Positions 8,000 through 16,323 of a DNA stretch of 59,444 bases are shown one piece after another. This stretch comes from IDS-8 sp964607425. Its GTDB lineage: Bacteria > Pseudomonadota > Gammaproteobacteria > Steroidobacterales > Woeseiaceae. The notes below the pieces were generated by a model. That model did not search any database. It saw nothing but the letters and a program-made list of their open reading frames with translations, and was not told where the DNA came from. Where the stretch lies: NCBI GenBank assembly GCA_964607425.1, contig CAZSKQ010000010.1, forward strand, positions 1-59,444, in the 5' to 3' direction. Every line of letters starts with the position of its first letter. The first letter of the stretch is position 1. The position numbers and the translations under genes were made by a program.

Positions 8000-9787
8000 A
8001 TGAGCGATCTCAACCTCGGCGTGATCGGCAATTGCCAGATCGCCTCCCTCATCGACACCAAGGGTGTCATTGTCTGGACCTGCTTTCCGCAGTTCGACGG
8101 CGACCCGACCTTCTGTCGCCTGCTGCGCTCGGACCAGGGACCCGAGCAGCCGGGCTACTTCGAGGTTGAGCTGGAGCACTATGCGACCGCGGAGCAACGG
8201 TATCTCCCGAATACCGCGATCCTGGAGACGATCCTGCGCGACGGCCAGGGCAACGCGGTGGCGATCACGGACTTCGCCCCGCGCTATCGCTACCTCGGCC
8301 GCATGTTCAAGCCAATGATGCTCGTGCGCGGCCTGCGGCCCGTGAGCGGGCAGCCCCGGGTGCGCGTCCGCCTGCGGCCGACTTACGATTACGGCGCCAC
8401 GGCCTGCCGGGTGACGTACGGTAGCAACCATATCCGTTACCTGTCGCCGCGGCTGGACCTGCGGCTGACCACCGATGCCTCACTGACGCACCTGCTGGAG
8501 GAGAATTTTTTCGTCCTCGATCGTGAGCAGCACCTGGTACTCGGGCCGGACGAGACCATCATGGAATCGCCGGCGGAGACGTTCCGGCATCATTTCGATG
8601 CGACGAAAGCGTACTGGCGCGGCTGGGTTCGCGGCCTCGCGATTCCCTTCGAGTGGCAGGCCGCCGTAATACGCGCTGCCATCAGCCTGAAGCTCTGCAC
8701 GTTTGAGGACACCGGCGCGGTAATCGCCGCGATGACGACGTCCATCCCGGAGGCCGCGAACAGCGGCCGCAACTGGGATTACCGCTATTGCTGGCTGCGG
8801 GACAGCTGGTTCGTGGTGCAGGCGCTCAACCGGCTAGGCGCGACCAGGACGATGGAGGAATACCTGCGCTACATCGTCAACGTCGCCACCGACGCCGCGG
8901 ATGGCCCGCTGCAACCCGTCTACAGCATCACGGGCCGCGCGGACCTGACCGAGCGCGAAATCACCTCGCTGGACGGCTATCGCGGCATGGGTCCCGTGCG
9001 GGTCGGCAACCAGGCATTCGAGCAGGTGCAAAACGACGTCTACGGGGCGGTTATCATGGCCGCGACGCGCTATTTTTTCGACCAGCGCCTCCGCCGCCCC
9101 GGGCTGGAAGCGCAGTTCCTGCGCCTGGAGCGGCTTGGAGAGCGGGCCGCCGCGCTCTACAACCAGCCGGATGCGGGACTCTGGGAATATCGCGGGCGGA
9201 AGCGGGTACACACGTTCTCCAGTATGATGTGCTGGGCCGGTTGCGAACGGCTCGCGCGCATTGCCTTCCAGCTCGGGAAAGCCGACCGGGCCGCGTACTG
9301 GGGCGGCAAGGCGAAGGCGATCCATGCGTTCATCTGCGAGAGGGGCTGGGACGCGACCCAGCAGAGCTTCACCGAGGCTTTCGGTATTCCCGATATGGAC
9401 GCAAGCCTCCTGACGATGGACGATATAGGTTTCCTGGCCGCGGACGATCCGCGGTACGTGTCCACGGTGCGTTCGATCGAGTCGAAGCTCCGGCGCGGCA
9501 AGTACATGTTCCGCTACAGCGCCGCCGACGACTTTGGCGAGCCCGAGAACGCCTTCAACATCTGCACGTTCTGGTACATCGATGCGCTTGCGGCGGTGGG
9601 CCGCACCGAAGAAGCACGGGAACTCTTCGAGAACATGCTCACCTGCCGCAACCACCTGGGGCTGTTGTCGGAAGACATCGACCCGAACTCCCACAACCTG
9701 TGGGGTAATTTTCCGCAAACCTACAGCATGGCCGGCATCATCAACGCGGCCGTGCGACTCAGCCGCGAATGGGAGGACGTCCTTTGA
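8000..9787 (+). CDS. Glycoside hydrolase family 15 protein (glucoamylase or trehalase type)
   Basis: A 595-residue, apparently cytoplasmic GH15 enzyme with an N-terminal beta-sandwich domain (about 1-220) and an (alpha/alpha)6 catalytic barrel. Visible motifs are IGNCQIASLID near the N-terminus, YRYCWLRDSWFVVQAL (about 260-275) and SEDIDPNSHNLWGNFPQ (about 555), which carry the catalytic acid and base region of the family. GH15 members hydrolyse alpha-1,4-glucans or trehalose. No signal peptide is present, and the gene directly precedes otsA (stop and GTG adjacent) and glk, so trehalase activity is plausible but is inference. The ATG at 8000 has GGGAA upstream. Open frame extending back through the gap is artefactual. 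Confidence 0.88.
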   Translation: MSDLNLGVIGNCQIASLIDTKGVIVWTCFPQFDGDPTFCRLLRSDQGPEQPGYFEVELEHYATAEQRYLPNTAILETILRDGQGNAVAITDFAPRYRYLGRMFKPMMLVRGLRPVSGQPRVRVRLRPTYDYGATACRVTYGSNHIRYLSPRLDLRLTTDASLTHLLEENFFVLDREQHLVLGPDETIMESPAETFRHHFDATKAYWRGWVRGLAIPFEWQAAVIRAAISLKLCTFEDTGAVIAAMTTSIPEAANSGRNWDYRYCWLRDSWFVVQALNRLGATRTMEEYLRYIVNVATDAADGPLQPVYSITGRADLTEREITSLDGYRGMGPVRVGNQAFEQVQNDVYGAVIMAATRYFFDQRLRRPGLEAQFLRLERLGERAAALYNQPDAGLWEYRGRKRVHTFSSMMCWAGCERLARIAFQLGKADRAAYWGGKAKAIHAFICERGWDATQQSFTEAFGIPDMDASLLTMDDIGFLAADDPRYVSTVRSIESKLRRGKYMFRYSAADDFGEPENAFNICTFWYIDALAAVGRTEEARELFENMLTCRNHLGLLSEDIDPNSHNLWGNFPQTYSMAGIINAAVRLSREWEDVL

Positions 9788-11209
9788 GTGGAGCAGACCG
9801 CCGATAAACCGCGCATCGTCGCGGTTTCGAACCGCGTCGCCACCCCGAGCCAGGCCGACCAGGCGGCCGGCGGGCTGGCCGTGGGCGTCATGGGAGCGCT
9901 GCACGACCATGGCGGTATCTGGCTCGGCTGGAACGGCGAACTCCGGCTGGATTCGTGCACCAGCCGAGAGCCGCAGGTCGAAGAGAGCGGCAACATCCGC
10001 TTCGTCGGCATCTACCTGGACGAGAACGATTTCGAAGGCTACTACAACGGCTTCAGCAACAAGGTGCTGTGGCCGCTGTTCCATTACCTGCTCAACTTCA
10101 TCCGCTACCGGCGCGAAGATTTCGAAGCGTACTTACGCGTCAACGCAAGTTTTGCGAGCAACCTGGTCCCGCTGCTCGAGCCCCGGGATCTTATCTGGGT
10201 TCACGATTACCACCTGATCCCTCTTGCGTCCGCGCTGCGCAAGGCCGGCGTGCGGCAGCCGATCGGATTCTTCCTGCACGTACCCTTTCCGGGCTTCGAC
10301 GTGCTGCAGGCGCTGCCGGATCGCGATTTCATCCTGAAGGCGCTGTGCGCCTACGACGTGGTCGGCTTTCATACAGCACGCGACCTGGCCTCGTTCGAGG
10401 AAGCAGTCGCGCAGCCGGAGATCGGCGCAACGGTCGGGGGAGACGGCCGTATTTCACTCGGGGCGCATACGCTCACGGCCGGTGTCTTCCCCATCGGTAT
10501 CGACGTCGACGCGCTGGTCCGGTTCGCCACGGAGTCCCAGGGCGAGCCCGAAGTCATGCGCACGCTGCAGGGCCTGCAGGGTCGGCAGCTCATTATCGGC
10601 GTGGATCGCCTCGATTACAGCAAGGGGCTGGAGCAGCGCTTCCTCTCCTATGCGCGTCTCCTTGAGAAATTCCCGGAACTGCACGGCCGCGTCTCGTACA
10701 CACAGATCGCGCCGCCGACGCGGGTCGGGGTGCGCGCCTACGACGATATCCGGGAGCAGCTGGAGCAAACGTCCGGCGCCATCAACGGCCGCTTCGCCAG
10801 GCTTGACTGGGTGCCGCTGAAATACATCAACCGCGGCATCGACCGGAAGATTCTCATGGGCCTGCTGCGGCTCGCCGACGTGGGACTGGTCACGCCGATA
10901 CGGGACGGCATGAACCTGGTGGCCAAGGAGTTCGTCGCCTCGCAGGACCCGCACAACCCGGGCATGCTCGTCCTCTCCGAGCTGGCCGGCGCGGCGCAGG
11001 AGCTGCAAGACGCTGTGCTCGTGAACCCGTACGATATCGATAACGTCGCCGACGGCATCAAGCGGGCCTTGACGATGCCGCTCGACGAACGCAAGCAACG
11101 CTTCGACGCCATGATGGCGATACTCCGCAAGAATGACATCGTCGCCTGGCGCGATCGCTTCGTCGACGCCCTGTGCGCATCGAGGGAAACGAATGAACAC
11201 CGCCACTGA
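9788..11209 (+). CDS. otsA: Trehalose-6-phosphate synthase (UDP-forming)
   Basis: This 473-residue GT20 glycosyltransferase makes trehalose-6-phosphate from UDP-glucose and glucose-6-phosphate. Family landmarks are AVSNRV at the N-terminus, NGFSNKVLWPLFHY (about 88), HDYHLIPLA (about 139), the sugar-phosphate segment RLDYSKGL (about 273) and RDGMNLVAKEF (about 372). Length matches OtsA. The start is a GTG immediately after the GH15 stop, with no spacer; its end overlaps glk by 17 bases. The three genes therefore look like a single, translationally coupled operon. Confidence 0.95.
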   Translation: MEQTADKPRIVAVSNRVATPSQADQAAGGLAVGVMGALHDHGGIWLGWNGELRLDSCTSREPQVEESGNIRFVGIYLDENDFEGYYNGFSNKVLWPLFHYLLNFIRYRREDFEAYLRVNASFASNLVPLLEPRDLIWVHDYHLIPLASALRKAGVRQPIGFFLHVPFPGFDVLQALPDRDFILKALCAYDVVGFHTARDLASFEEAVAQPEIGATVGGDGRISLGAHTLTAGVFPIGIDVDALVRFATESQGEPEVMRTLQGLQGRQLIIGVDRLDYSKGLEQRFLSYARLLEKFPELHGRVSYTQIAPPTRVGVRAYDDIREQLEQTSGAINGRFARLDWVPLKYINRGIDRKILMGLLRLADVGLVTPIRDGMNLVAKEFVASQDPHNPGMLVLSELAGAAQELQDAVLVNPYDIDNVADGIKRALTMPLDERKQRFDAMMAILRKNDIVAWRDRFVDALCASRETNEHRH

Positions 11210-12140
11210 TACCTGGTTGATTGCGGACGTCGGAGGCACGTCCTCACGCTGCGCGCGCTTTGACCCGAACACGCAGCAGCAGGACGAGCTCCAGGTGTTC
11301 CACAACGACGACTTTCCCGGCCTCGAGGAGCTGCTTGCCGGCTACCTCTCCGCCTTCGACAGCAGGCCGGCCGCGGGTGCGGTCTGCATCGCGGCGCCGA
11401 TATCCGGGGACGACGTGCGGATGACGAATCGGGACTGGCACTTCAACCGCCGCGAGCTGGGTCACGCGCTCGGCCTCACGCCGCTGTACGTCATCAACGA
11501 CTTCCATGCGGTTGCCTATTCGCTGGCGGACATCCGCCAGCGGGACCTGGCGGAAGTCGGCAGGTCGAGCGAGTACCGCGACGGCACGCGTGCCACGCTC
11601 GGGCCCGGCACGGGTCTCGGCGTCGGCGCCTGGGTGACCGAAGGCAACGTCGGCGTCGCCATGACGGGGGAAGGCGGCCACGTCACCCTGCCGGGCCGGA
11701 ACGCGGACGAGGACCGGATTATCGCGAAACTTCGCGAGCGCTTCGGGCACTGCTCGGCAGAGCGGGTGCTGTCCGGGCCCGGCATCGTCGCGCTGCACAA
11801 CGCGATGCACGGCGAGATGAAGACTTCGCGCGAGATCACCAGCGGCACGGTCGACCCGAAGTGCCGCGCGACGATGGAGCAGTTCTTCCGCTTCCTGGGG
11901 AGCGTGGCCGGCGACCTCGCCATGACCACGGGTGCCTCGGGCGGCGTGTACATCGCAGGCGGCATCGTGCCCGATCACATCGAGCAGATCCGGGCCTCGA
12001 CCTTCCGGGAGCGTTTCGAGGACAAGAACCGCTATCGGGGCTACATGCAGACGATCCCGACCTACGTCATCACGGATCCCACCCCCGGCCTGACCGGACT
12101 CGGGAGCTACATCCGGCGGCATTCGCAGGAGCCCGGCTGA
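11193..12140 (+). CDS. glk: Glucokinase
   Basis: A 315-residue ROK/Glk-type kinase that phosphorylates glucose with ATP to glucose-6-phosphate. It shows the phosphate-binding motif IADVGGTSSRCARF (about 9-22), the glucose-site segment YVINDFHAVAYSL (about 98) and GPGTGLGVG (about 133), and a C-terminal GGVYIAGGIVP. The ATG at 11193 lies within the otsA end; an upstream in-frame ATG at 11133 would run 77 bases inside otsA and adds non-homologous sequence. Supplying glucose-6-phosphate to OtsA and using glucose released by the GH15 enzyme would fit its position. Confidence 0.93.
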   Translation: MNTATDTWLIADVGGTSSRCARFDPNTQQQDELQVFHNDDFPGLEELLAGYLSAFDSRPAAGAVCIAAPISGDDVRMTNRDWHFNRRELGHALGLTPLYVINDFHAVAYSLADIRQRDLAEVGRSSEYRDGTRATLGPGTGLGVGAWVTEGNVGVAMTGEGGHVTLPGRNADEDRIIAKLRERFGHCSAERVLSGPGIVALHNAMHGEMKTSREITSGTVDPKCRATMEQFFRFLGSVAGDLAMTTGASGGVYIAGGIVPDHIEQIRASTFRERFEDKNRYRGYMQTIPTYVITDPTPGLTGLGSYIRRHSQEPG

Positions 12141-12161
12141 CAGCGACAGGGCACGACGCCA

Positions 12162-12233
12162 GGTGCCGGCGGGGGCCCTTACGGCTTCCGTGACCGCCTG
12201 CGGCCCTTGCGGCGGAAGGCTCCCGCCGGCGCC
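12162..12233. terminator. Large GC-rich hairpin between glk and lipoprotein gene
   Basis: A 16-base arm at 12162-12177 pairs with 12218-12233 with only two G-U wobbles in the rightward RNA. It sits in the convergent gap after glk and before the lipoprotein gene end. It lacks a T-tract, so it could be a Rho-type or processing structure rather than a classical terminator. Confidence 0.4.
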
Positions 12234-12238
12234 GGGCG

Positions 12239-12454
12239 TCAGTCGTCCACGGCTTCCTCGATCGCCGCGTCGATCTCTGCCTTCTGCCGCATGATCTCGT
12301 CCTCTACGGCCTTTGCGTCCTCGATCGCATCCGTCAGTGGCTCGGCAAAGCCTTCAGGGTTTTCGGTCGTCGCGGCGGGTTCTTCGTTCGCCGTCTCCGC
12401 GCCGCAACCGGCAAGCAGGAGGCACAGGACCGTGGCGGCTGCCTTGCTCTTCAT
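12239..12454 (-). CDS. Small lipoprotein, function unknown
   Basis: A 71-residue protein with a clear lipoprotein signal: a charged n-region (MKSK), a hydrophobic core and lipobox LLAGC, with the acylated Cys at residue 17. The mature part is short, very acidic and Ala/Glu-rich (AEPLTDAIEDAKAVEDEI), probably one long helix. I do not recognise the family. It ends convergent with glk and starts 27 bases after the end of the hydrolase gene, so it could be co-transcribed with it. Confidence 0.75.
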   Translation of the reverse strand: MKSKAAATVLCLLLAGCGAETANEEPAATTENPEGFAEPLTDAIEDAKAVEDEIMRQKAEIDAAIEEAVDD

Positions 12455-12481
12455 GATTCTTCTCCCCCGGGCTCGTTGCGA

Positions 12482-12985
12482 TTAACCGAGGCGCCGGATG
12501 AACCGGAGCAGGTAATCATTGATCTCGTCGATGTTCCCGGTGAGGCGGTGGTCGCCGTCGACAACGTGGAGGGTGGCGCGCGCCACGCGCGCAAAGCGGA
12601 TGCTGTCCTCCACCGGCACGATGTCGTCGCGCCAGCCGTGCACGATTTCGAGCGGCGCCCGCGGCACCGGCGGCGTCGGCACACCGTACTCCTCGAGGTA
12701 AAACGCGGGCGCCAGCAGGAACAGGCCGATCGGCTCGATTTGCGGTGCCGCGGCCGCGGCGACATACCCGCCCATGCTGGAGCCCACCAGGACTACCGGC
12801 CCGCCAACACCCGCGCACTCCGCCACGAGCTTGCCAGCGCGTTCCACCGGGTTGGCGATGCCGCGGTAATCCACGCTCTCGGCGACGCAGCCCAGCGCGC
12901 GCACGGCCTCGGCCATGGCACGGATCTTGGTCCCCCAGGGACCGCTTTCCTGGCCGTGCGAGAAATAAACGGCGGGTGCACTCAT
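12482..12985 (-). CDS. Small alpha/beta hydrolase (YqiA/esterase-like)
   Basis: A 167-residue cytoplasmic alpha/beta-fold hydrolase. The nucleophile elbow is GSSMGG (about 68-73), the acid is in HGWRDDIVP (about 118) and the His is in VDGDHRL (about 147), so the triad is complete. The short length and early Ser place it among the dienelactone-hydrolase/YqiA-like small esterases; the substrate is unknown. The ATG at 12985 starts directly with the first beta-strand (VYFSHGQES). It follows the ATL gene by 10 bases on the same strand. Confidence 0.8.
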   Translation of the reverse strand: MSAPAVYFSHGQESGPWGTKIRAMAEAVRALGCVAESVDYRGIANPVERAGKLVAECAGVGGPVVLVGSSMGGYVAAAAAPQIEPIGLFLLAPAFYLEEYGVPTPPVPRAPLEIVHGWRDDIVPVEDSIRFARVARATLHVVDGDHRLTGNIDEINDYLLRFIRRLG

Positions 12986-12995
12986 CCGATTGCCC

Positions 12996-13361
12996 TCAGG
13001 TTCCGTCCCAGGCCGGGCCGGGTTTCCACAGCAGCTCGTCGAGGTCAGGCTGCCATGCGTACTGCCGCATGTCGACCCGGCCCCCCATGACCGGCACCTT
13101 CTCATCCCGCAGGGCCCGCACCTGGCGGCGGTAACCGCGGCTGCCGCGTTCGAATGCCAGCTTGCCGGAAGACGTGACGACCCGGTACCACGGCACGCCG
13201 CTGTCCTCCGGCAGGTGCCGCAAGGCATAGCCGACCTGGCGGGCGCCGCGCGGCAGCCCGGCGATGGCGGCAACCTGGCCGTAGCTCGCAACGGTCCCTT
13301 CGGGTATGTCGCACACCGTCGCGCGGATGCGTTTCAGCCGCCGCTCCGTTTCCGGCTTCAC
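12996..13361 (-). CDS. Alkyltransferase-like protein (ATL), DNA base-flipping
   Basis: A 121-residue member of the MGMT C-terminal-domain family. The region IPEGTVASYGQVAAIAGLP and GYALRHLP is the DNA-binding helix-turn-helix. The MGMT active-site PCHRV is replaced by PWYRVV (about residues 57-62), so the alkyl-accepting Cys is missing. ATL proteins of this kind bind O6-alkylguanine and hand it to nucleotide excision repair. The GTG at 13361 overlaps the stop of the upstream GTPase gene (GTGA), and no ATG is near. Confidence 0.88.
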   Translation of the reverse strand: MKPETERRLKRIRATVCDIPEGTVASYGQVAAIAGLPRGARQVGYALRHLPEDSGVPWYRVVTSSGKLAFERGSRGYRRQVRALRDEKVPVMGGRVDMRQYAWQPDLDELLWKPGPAWDGT

Positions 13362-14740
13362 GTCGCGGCCCGCAAACCAAGGCGCGCGCGGATTTCCCGC
13401 CGCGCTTCCTTCAGCACCGTGTCCTGGTCGAGGCTGTCGAGAATGTCCCGCACGACGCGCTTTGGCCCGCCGGCGCCCCAGGACTTGCCGCGGGCCAGGT
13501 ACTCGGCGGCGACGCGGCCGACAACGTAGGTGCTGTACCAGGCGATGGCGCCCTGCGCCCCCGCCGTGAGGACGGTCGACAGCCCGAGCGTACCGACCTT
13601 GAGCGCGCTGGACACGAAGTGCAGGGCCCACACGGTACCCAGCAGCGCCGCGGCTTCGACCACGATGACGCGAACCAGCGAACCGGCTTCCGCGCGGCTC
13701 AGCGGCAGCCCGTACACCTTTGAAAGGTGCACCACCATGCCGACGTCGATGAACGCAGCCGCGAGCAGGTCCGCGACCGGCACCGGGTTGAACGCAACCG
13801 CGATCCCCTTGGCGATGCACCAGGTCCGCACGACCTTGTCGCCGATCTCCTTCCGCGCCTCGAGGATACGCGCGGCGACGCTGTCGCTCAGGTCGGCGGC
13901 GAACAGGCTCGCGTTCATGGCGGCAAGCGTCTTGCCTTCGGCCTCGAAGATGTCCCACAGCCGCGATTTGAGCAGCGTCACGTCACGCGGCCGCGGCCGC
14001 TCCGACAGTATTTCCTCGCCGGACGCGCCGATCTCGACCACCGGCTGCGGCCGCGGATCGGCCGCCACCGGAATGACGTCGCGCGCCTGCACCAGCCCGG
14101 CGGTTTTTGCCCGCACCGACTCGAGCAGGGAGGTCAGTTCGGCGGTGCTGTACTGGTCCGCCTTGTTGAGTGCAACGACCACTGGCCGGCCGCGGCCGAG
14201 CAGTGTCCGCAATGCCGCGCGCTCGCTTCCGGTGATATCGCCGTCGATCACGAAGATGACGAGGTCGGCACGGTTGGCCACTTCGATCGCCAGCCGTTCC
14301 CGTTCTTCACCGCCGGCCTCGTCGAGCCCCGGCGTGTCGATCAGGAACACGCCGCCGGCCTCCACCTCGTGCCACGGCGCCATCTCCGAGCTTCGCGTTT
14401 CGCCGTGCAGCGGGCTGACGCTGAAACGCGCTTCGCCAATCAACGCATTCAAGAGAGACGACTTGCCGGTACCGACACGGCCGAATGCCGCGATGTGCAG
14501 GTGACCGTGCTCCAGCTTGTCGAGCATCGCGCGGACCTCGGCATAGTCGCGGGCGAGCGATTCGCGGATACCGGGCGGAAGACGCGAGTCGTTGATCAGC
14601 TCGCGCAGGCTCTCGCGCGCCAGCGCCAGGTGACCGGAGCCGCCGTCAGGTGCCGGTTCCGCCGCCGTCCCGCCGCTGCTGCCGATCCACCGCCAGGGCC
14701 ATCTCGGCAACCTGTCGAACACCCGATTCAAGATGCTCAC
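13358..14740 (-). CDS. Membrane-associated GTPase, Era-like G domain plus DUF697-type C-terminus
   Basis: A 460-residue protein with a complete Era/YfjP-type G domain: G1 GRVGTGKSS (about 88-95), G3 DTPG (about 135) and G4 NKAD (about 192). The second half (about 290-430) has amphipathic and hydrophobic helices resembling DUF697 proteins, which associate with the inner membrane. Function is unknown in the family. It overlaps the upstream GTPase gene by 95 bases in another frame, an unusually long overlap; the first internal ATG is at MLDKLE (about residue 72), so a shorter form starting at a GTG/TTG cannot be excluded. Confidence 0.85.
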   Translation of the reverse strand: MSILNRVFDRLPRWPWRWIGSSGGTAAEPAPDGGSGHLALARESLRELINDSRLPPGIRESLARDYAEVRAMLDKLEHGHLHIAAFGRVGTGKSSLLNALIGEARFSVSPLHGETRSSEMAPWHEVEAGGVFLIDTPGLDEAGGEERERLAIEVANRADLVIFVIDGDITGSERAALRTLLGRGRPVVVALNKADQYSTAELTSLLESVRAKTAGLVQARDVIPVAADPRPQPVVEIGASGEEILSERPRPRDVTLLKSRLWDIFEAEGKTLAAMNASLFAADLSDSVAARILEARKEIGDKVVRTWCIAKGIAVAFNPVPVADLLAAAFIDVGMVVHLSKVYGLPLSRAEAGSLVRVIVVEAAALLGTVWALHFVSSALKVGTLGLSTVLTAGAQGAIAWYSTYVVGRVAAEYLARGKSWGAGGPKRVVRDILDSLDQDTVLKEARREIRARLGLRAAT

Positions 14741-16166
14741 TCAAATCTTCCTCGAAAACCTCCGCGGCGGCCGCCGGCTGCAGTTCGCCGTATTTCTTCA
14801 ATGACAGCACGAGGCTGCGGCCGAGCGCGTCGAAGATGAGGCCATAGGCTACCGCATGCACGAGTCCGCCCGCGACGGTGCCGACGCCCGGGAATGCCTT
14901 CAGGCCGTTGCCGGCCACCGCCAGCGACAGCGGCAGCGCGCGCCCGACGCGGCTTTGGCTCAGGTTGAGGAATTCCTGGATGTCGAGATCCCGCGGCACC
15001 GTCCCGTACAGTTTGCACAGCGCGTTCGTCATCGTCGTGCCGACGTAACCCTGGATGACGATGTCGCTGCCGGGACTGACGGACGCCAGCGCACCGATGA
15101 CGGCTTTGCGCGTCGAGCTGCGAATGATCTGCTCGGCGCGCTGCTCGCGGTAGCGGCGTTCGGCCGCCTCGAGCTTCTCCGCGGCGAGGCTGAACACCGC
15201 GCGCTCGCGGCGGGTGTCGAGATCGGCGATTTCCTGTTCCAGCAGGCGATTGATCGCAACCACCAGCACGCCGACGTCGGCCGGCCGCTCGCGGCGCGCG
15301 AGCCGTTCGGAGCCGTCCGCGCGTTTCTCGATCACCTCCGTCTCGCCGCCGGCCGAGACGGCCACCACCCGGTCGCGGGCGAGCTCACCGCCCAGGTCGC
15401 TCAGGTGGTCCAGCAAACGCCGCATGAGCTGCGCCTGTTCGGCCGCGTCGTAGCGATCCGATTTGTTCATCACCAGCACCAGCGGCTTGTCCAGCGCCAG
15501 GAGCCATTCAATGGCCCGGCGGTCCGCTCGGGTAAGGTCGCCCTCGCAGACGAACAGCACGACGTGCGCGCGGCGTGCTTCCTCCGCCGCCGCCTCGCTC
15601 AAGCCTGCTTCCATGCCGCCGGTACCGGGAACGTCGGTCAGCAACACCCTGGAACCGCCCGCGTCCTGCCAGTGGTAGTGCCGGATGTCGCGTGTGGAAC
15701 CGCCAGCCGCATCTATCGTCACGTCGGCATCCGGCACGAGCGCGCGTATGAGCGAGCTCTTGCCGCTGCTGATCTCGCCGAAGAAGCAGAGGTGCACGGT
15801 GCCTGCCTGCTGCCTCGCCGCGAGTTCCTGCAGTTCGGCCCTGGCCCGCGCCGTTTCGATACCCGCCGCATCCGCCGCCCGCAAGCGCTTTTCAATTTCC
15901 GCGCGCGTCAACTTCCCCGGCGTTCCGTCCAGCGGCTTCGGCGGCTTGCGGCGCACCGCGAGCCGCCAGATGAGCCAGATCGCCAGGAAACCGAGGGTCG
16001 CGACCACGGCCAGCCACAGGACCATGAGCGGCATCGGCCCCTGCTCCAGGCGCTCCCACACGTTGAGCGCGGACTCGGTGACGAACACCAGCGCCGCCAC
16101 CGCAAACAGGAACAAAACCGCGAGGAAAAACGCGATGACCAGGCGGACGAAACGATCGACTTTCAT
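14646..16166 (-). CDS. Membrane GTPase with two N-terminal TM helices (DUF697-like)
   Basis: A 506-residue paralogue of the next gene downstream. Two transmembrane helices lie at about 9-30 and 46-70, followed by a cytoplasmic G domain with G1 GEISSGKSS (about 130-138), G3 DVPG (about 178) and G4 NKSD (about 235). A C-terminal part (about 330-470) contains VSPGSDIVIQGYVGTT and PGVGTVAGGL, which resemble DUF697 segments. The ATG at 16166 gives the charged n-region MKVDRF before the first helix. It is the first gene of a five-gene leftward cluster and is divergent from the 1364-residue membrane protein. Function is unknown. Confidence 0.85.
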   Translation of the reverse strand: MKVDRFVRLVIAFFLAVLFLFAVAALVFVTESALNVWERLEQGPMPLMVLWLAVVATLGFLAIWLIWRLAVRRKPPKPLDGTPGKLTRAEIEKRLRAADAAGIETARARAELQELAARQQAGTVHLCFFGEISSGKSSLIRALVPDADVTIDAAGGSTRDIRHYHWQDAGGSRVLLTDVPGTGGMEAGLSEAAAEEARRAHVVLFVCEGDLTRADRRAIEWLLALDKPLVLVMNKSDRYDAAEQAQLMRRLLDHLSDLGGELARDRVVAVSAGGETEVIEKRADGSERLARRERPADVGVLVVAINRLLEQEIADLDTRRERAVFSLAAEKLEAAERRYREQRAEQIIRSSTRKAVIGALASVSPGSDIVIQGYVGTTMTNALCKLYGTVPRDLDIQEFLNLSQSRVGRALPLSLAVAGNGLKAFPGVGTVAGGLVHAVAYGLIFDALGRSLVLSLKKYGELQPAAAAEVFEEDLSEHLESGVRQVAEMALAVDRQQRRDGGGTGT

Positions 16167-16323
16167 GGGGATGGCGGGTCCGGGTATTCGTTCGTGGCCG
16201 TCGCAGGGCTCTCGGAGCCCACAAGCTTAAGCAAAAGGCCCGCCAAACGCATGCGGCGCGCGCGCCTCCGTGCGCCGCCGCCCGGCCGGCAGGTATAGTG
16301 GCGGCGCAGACGGGGGGACATCG

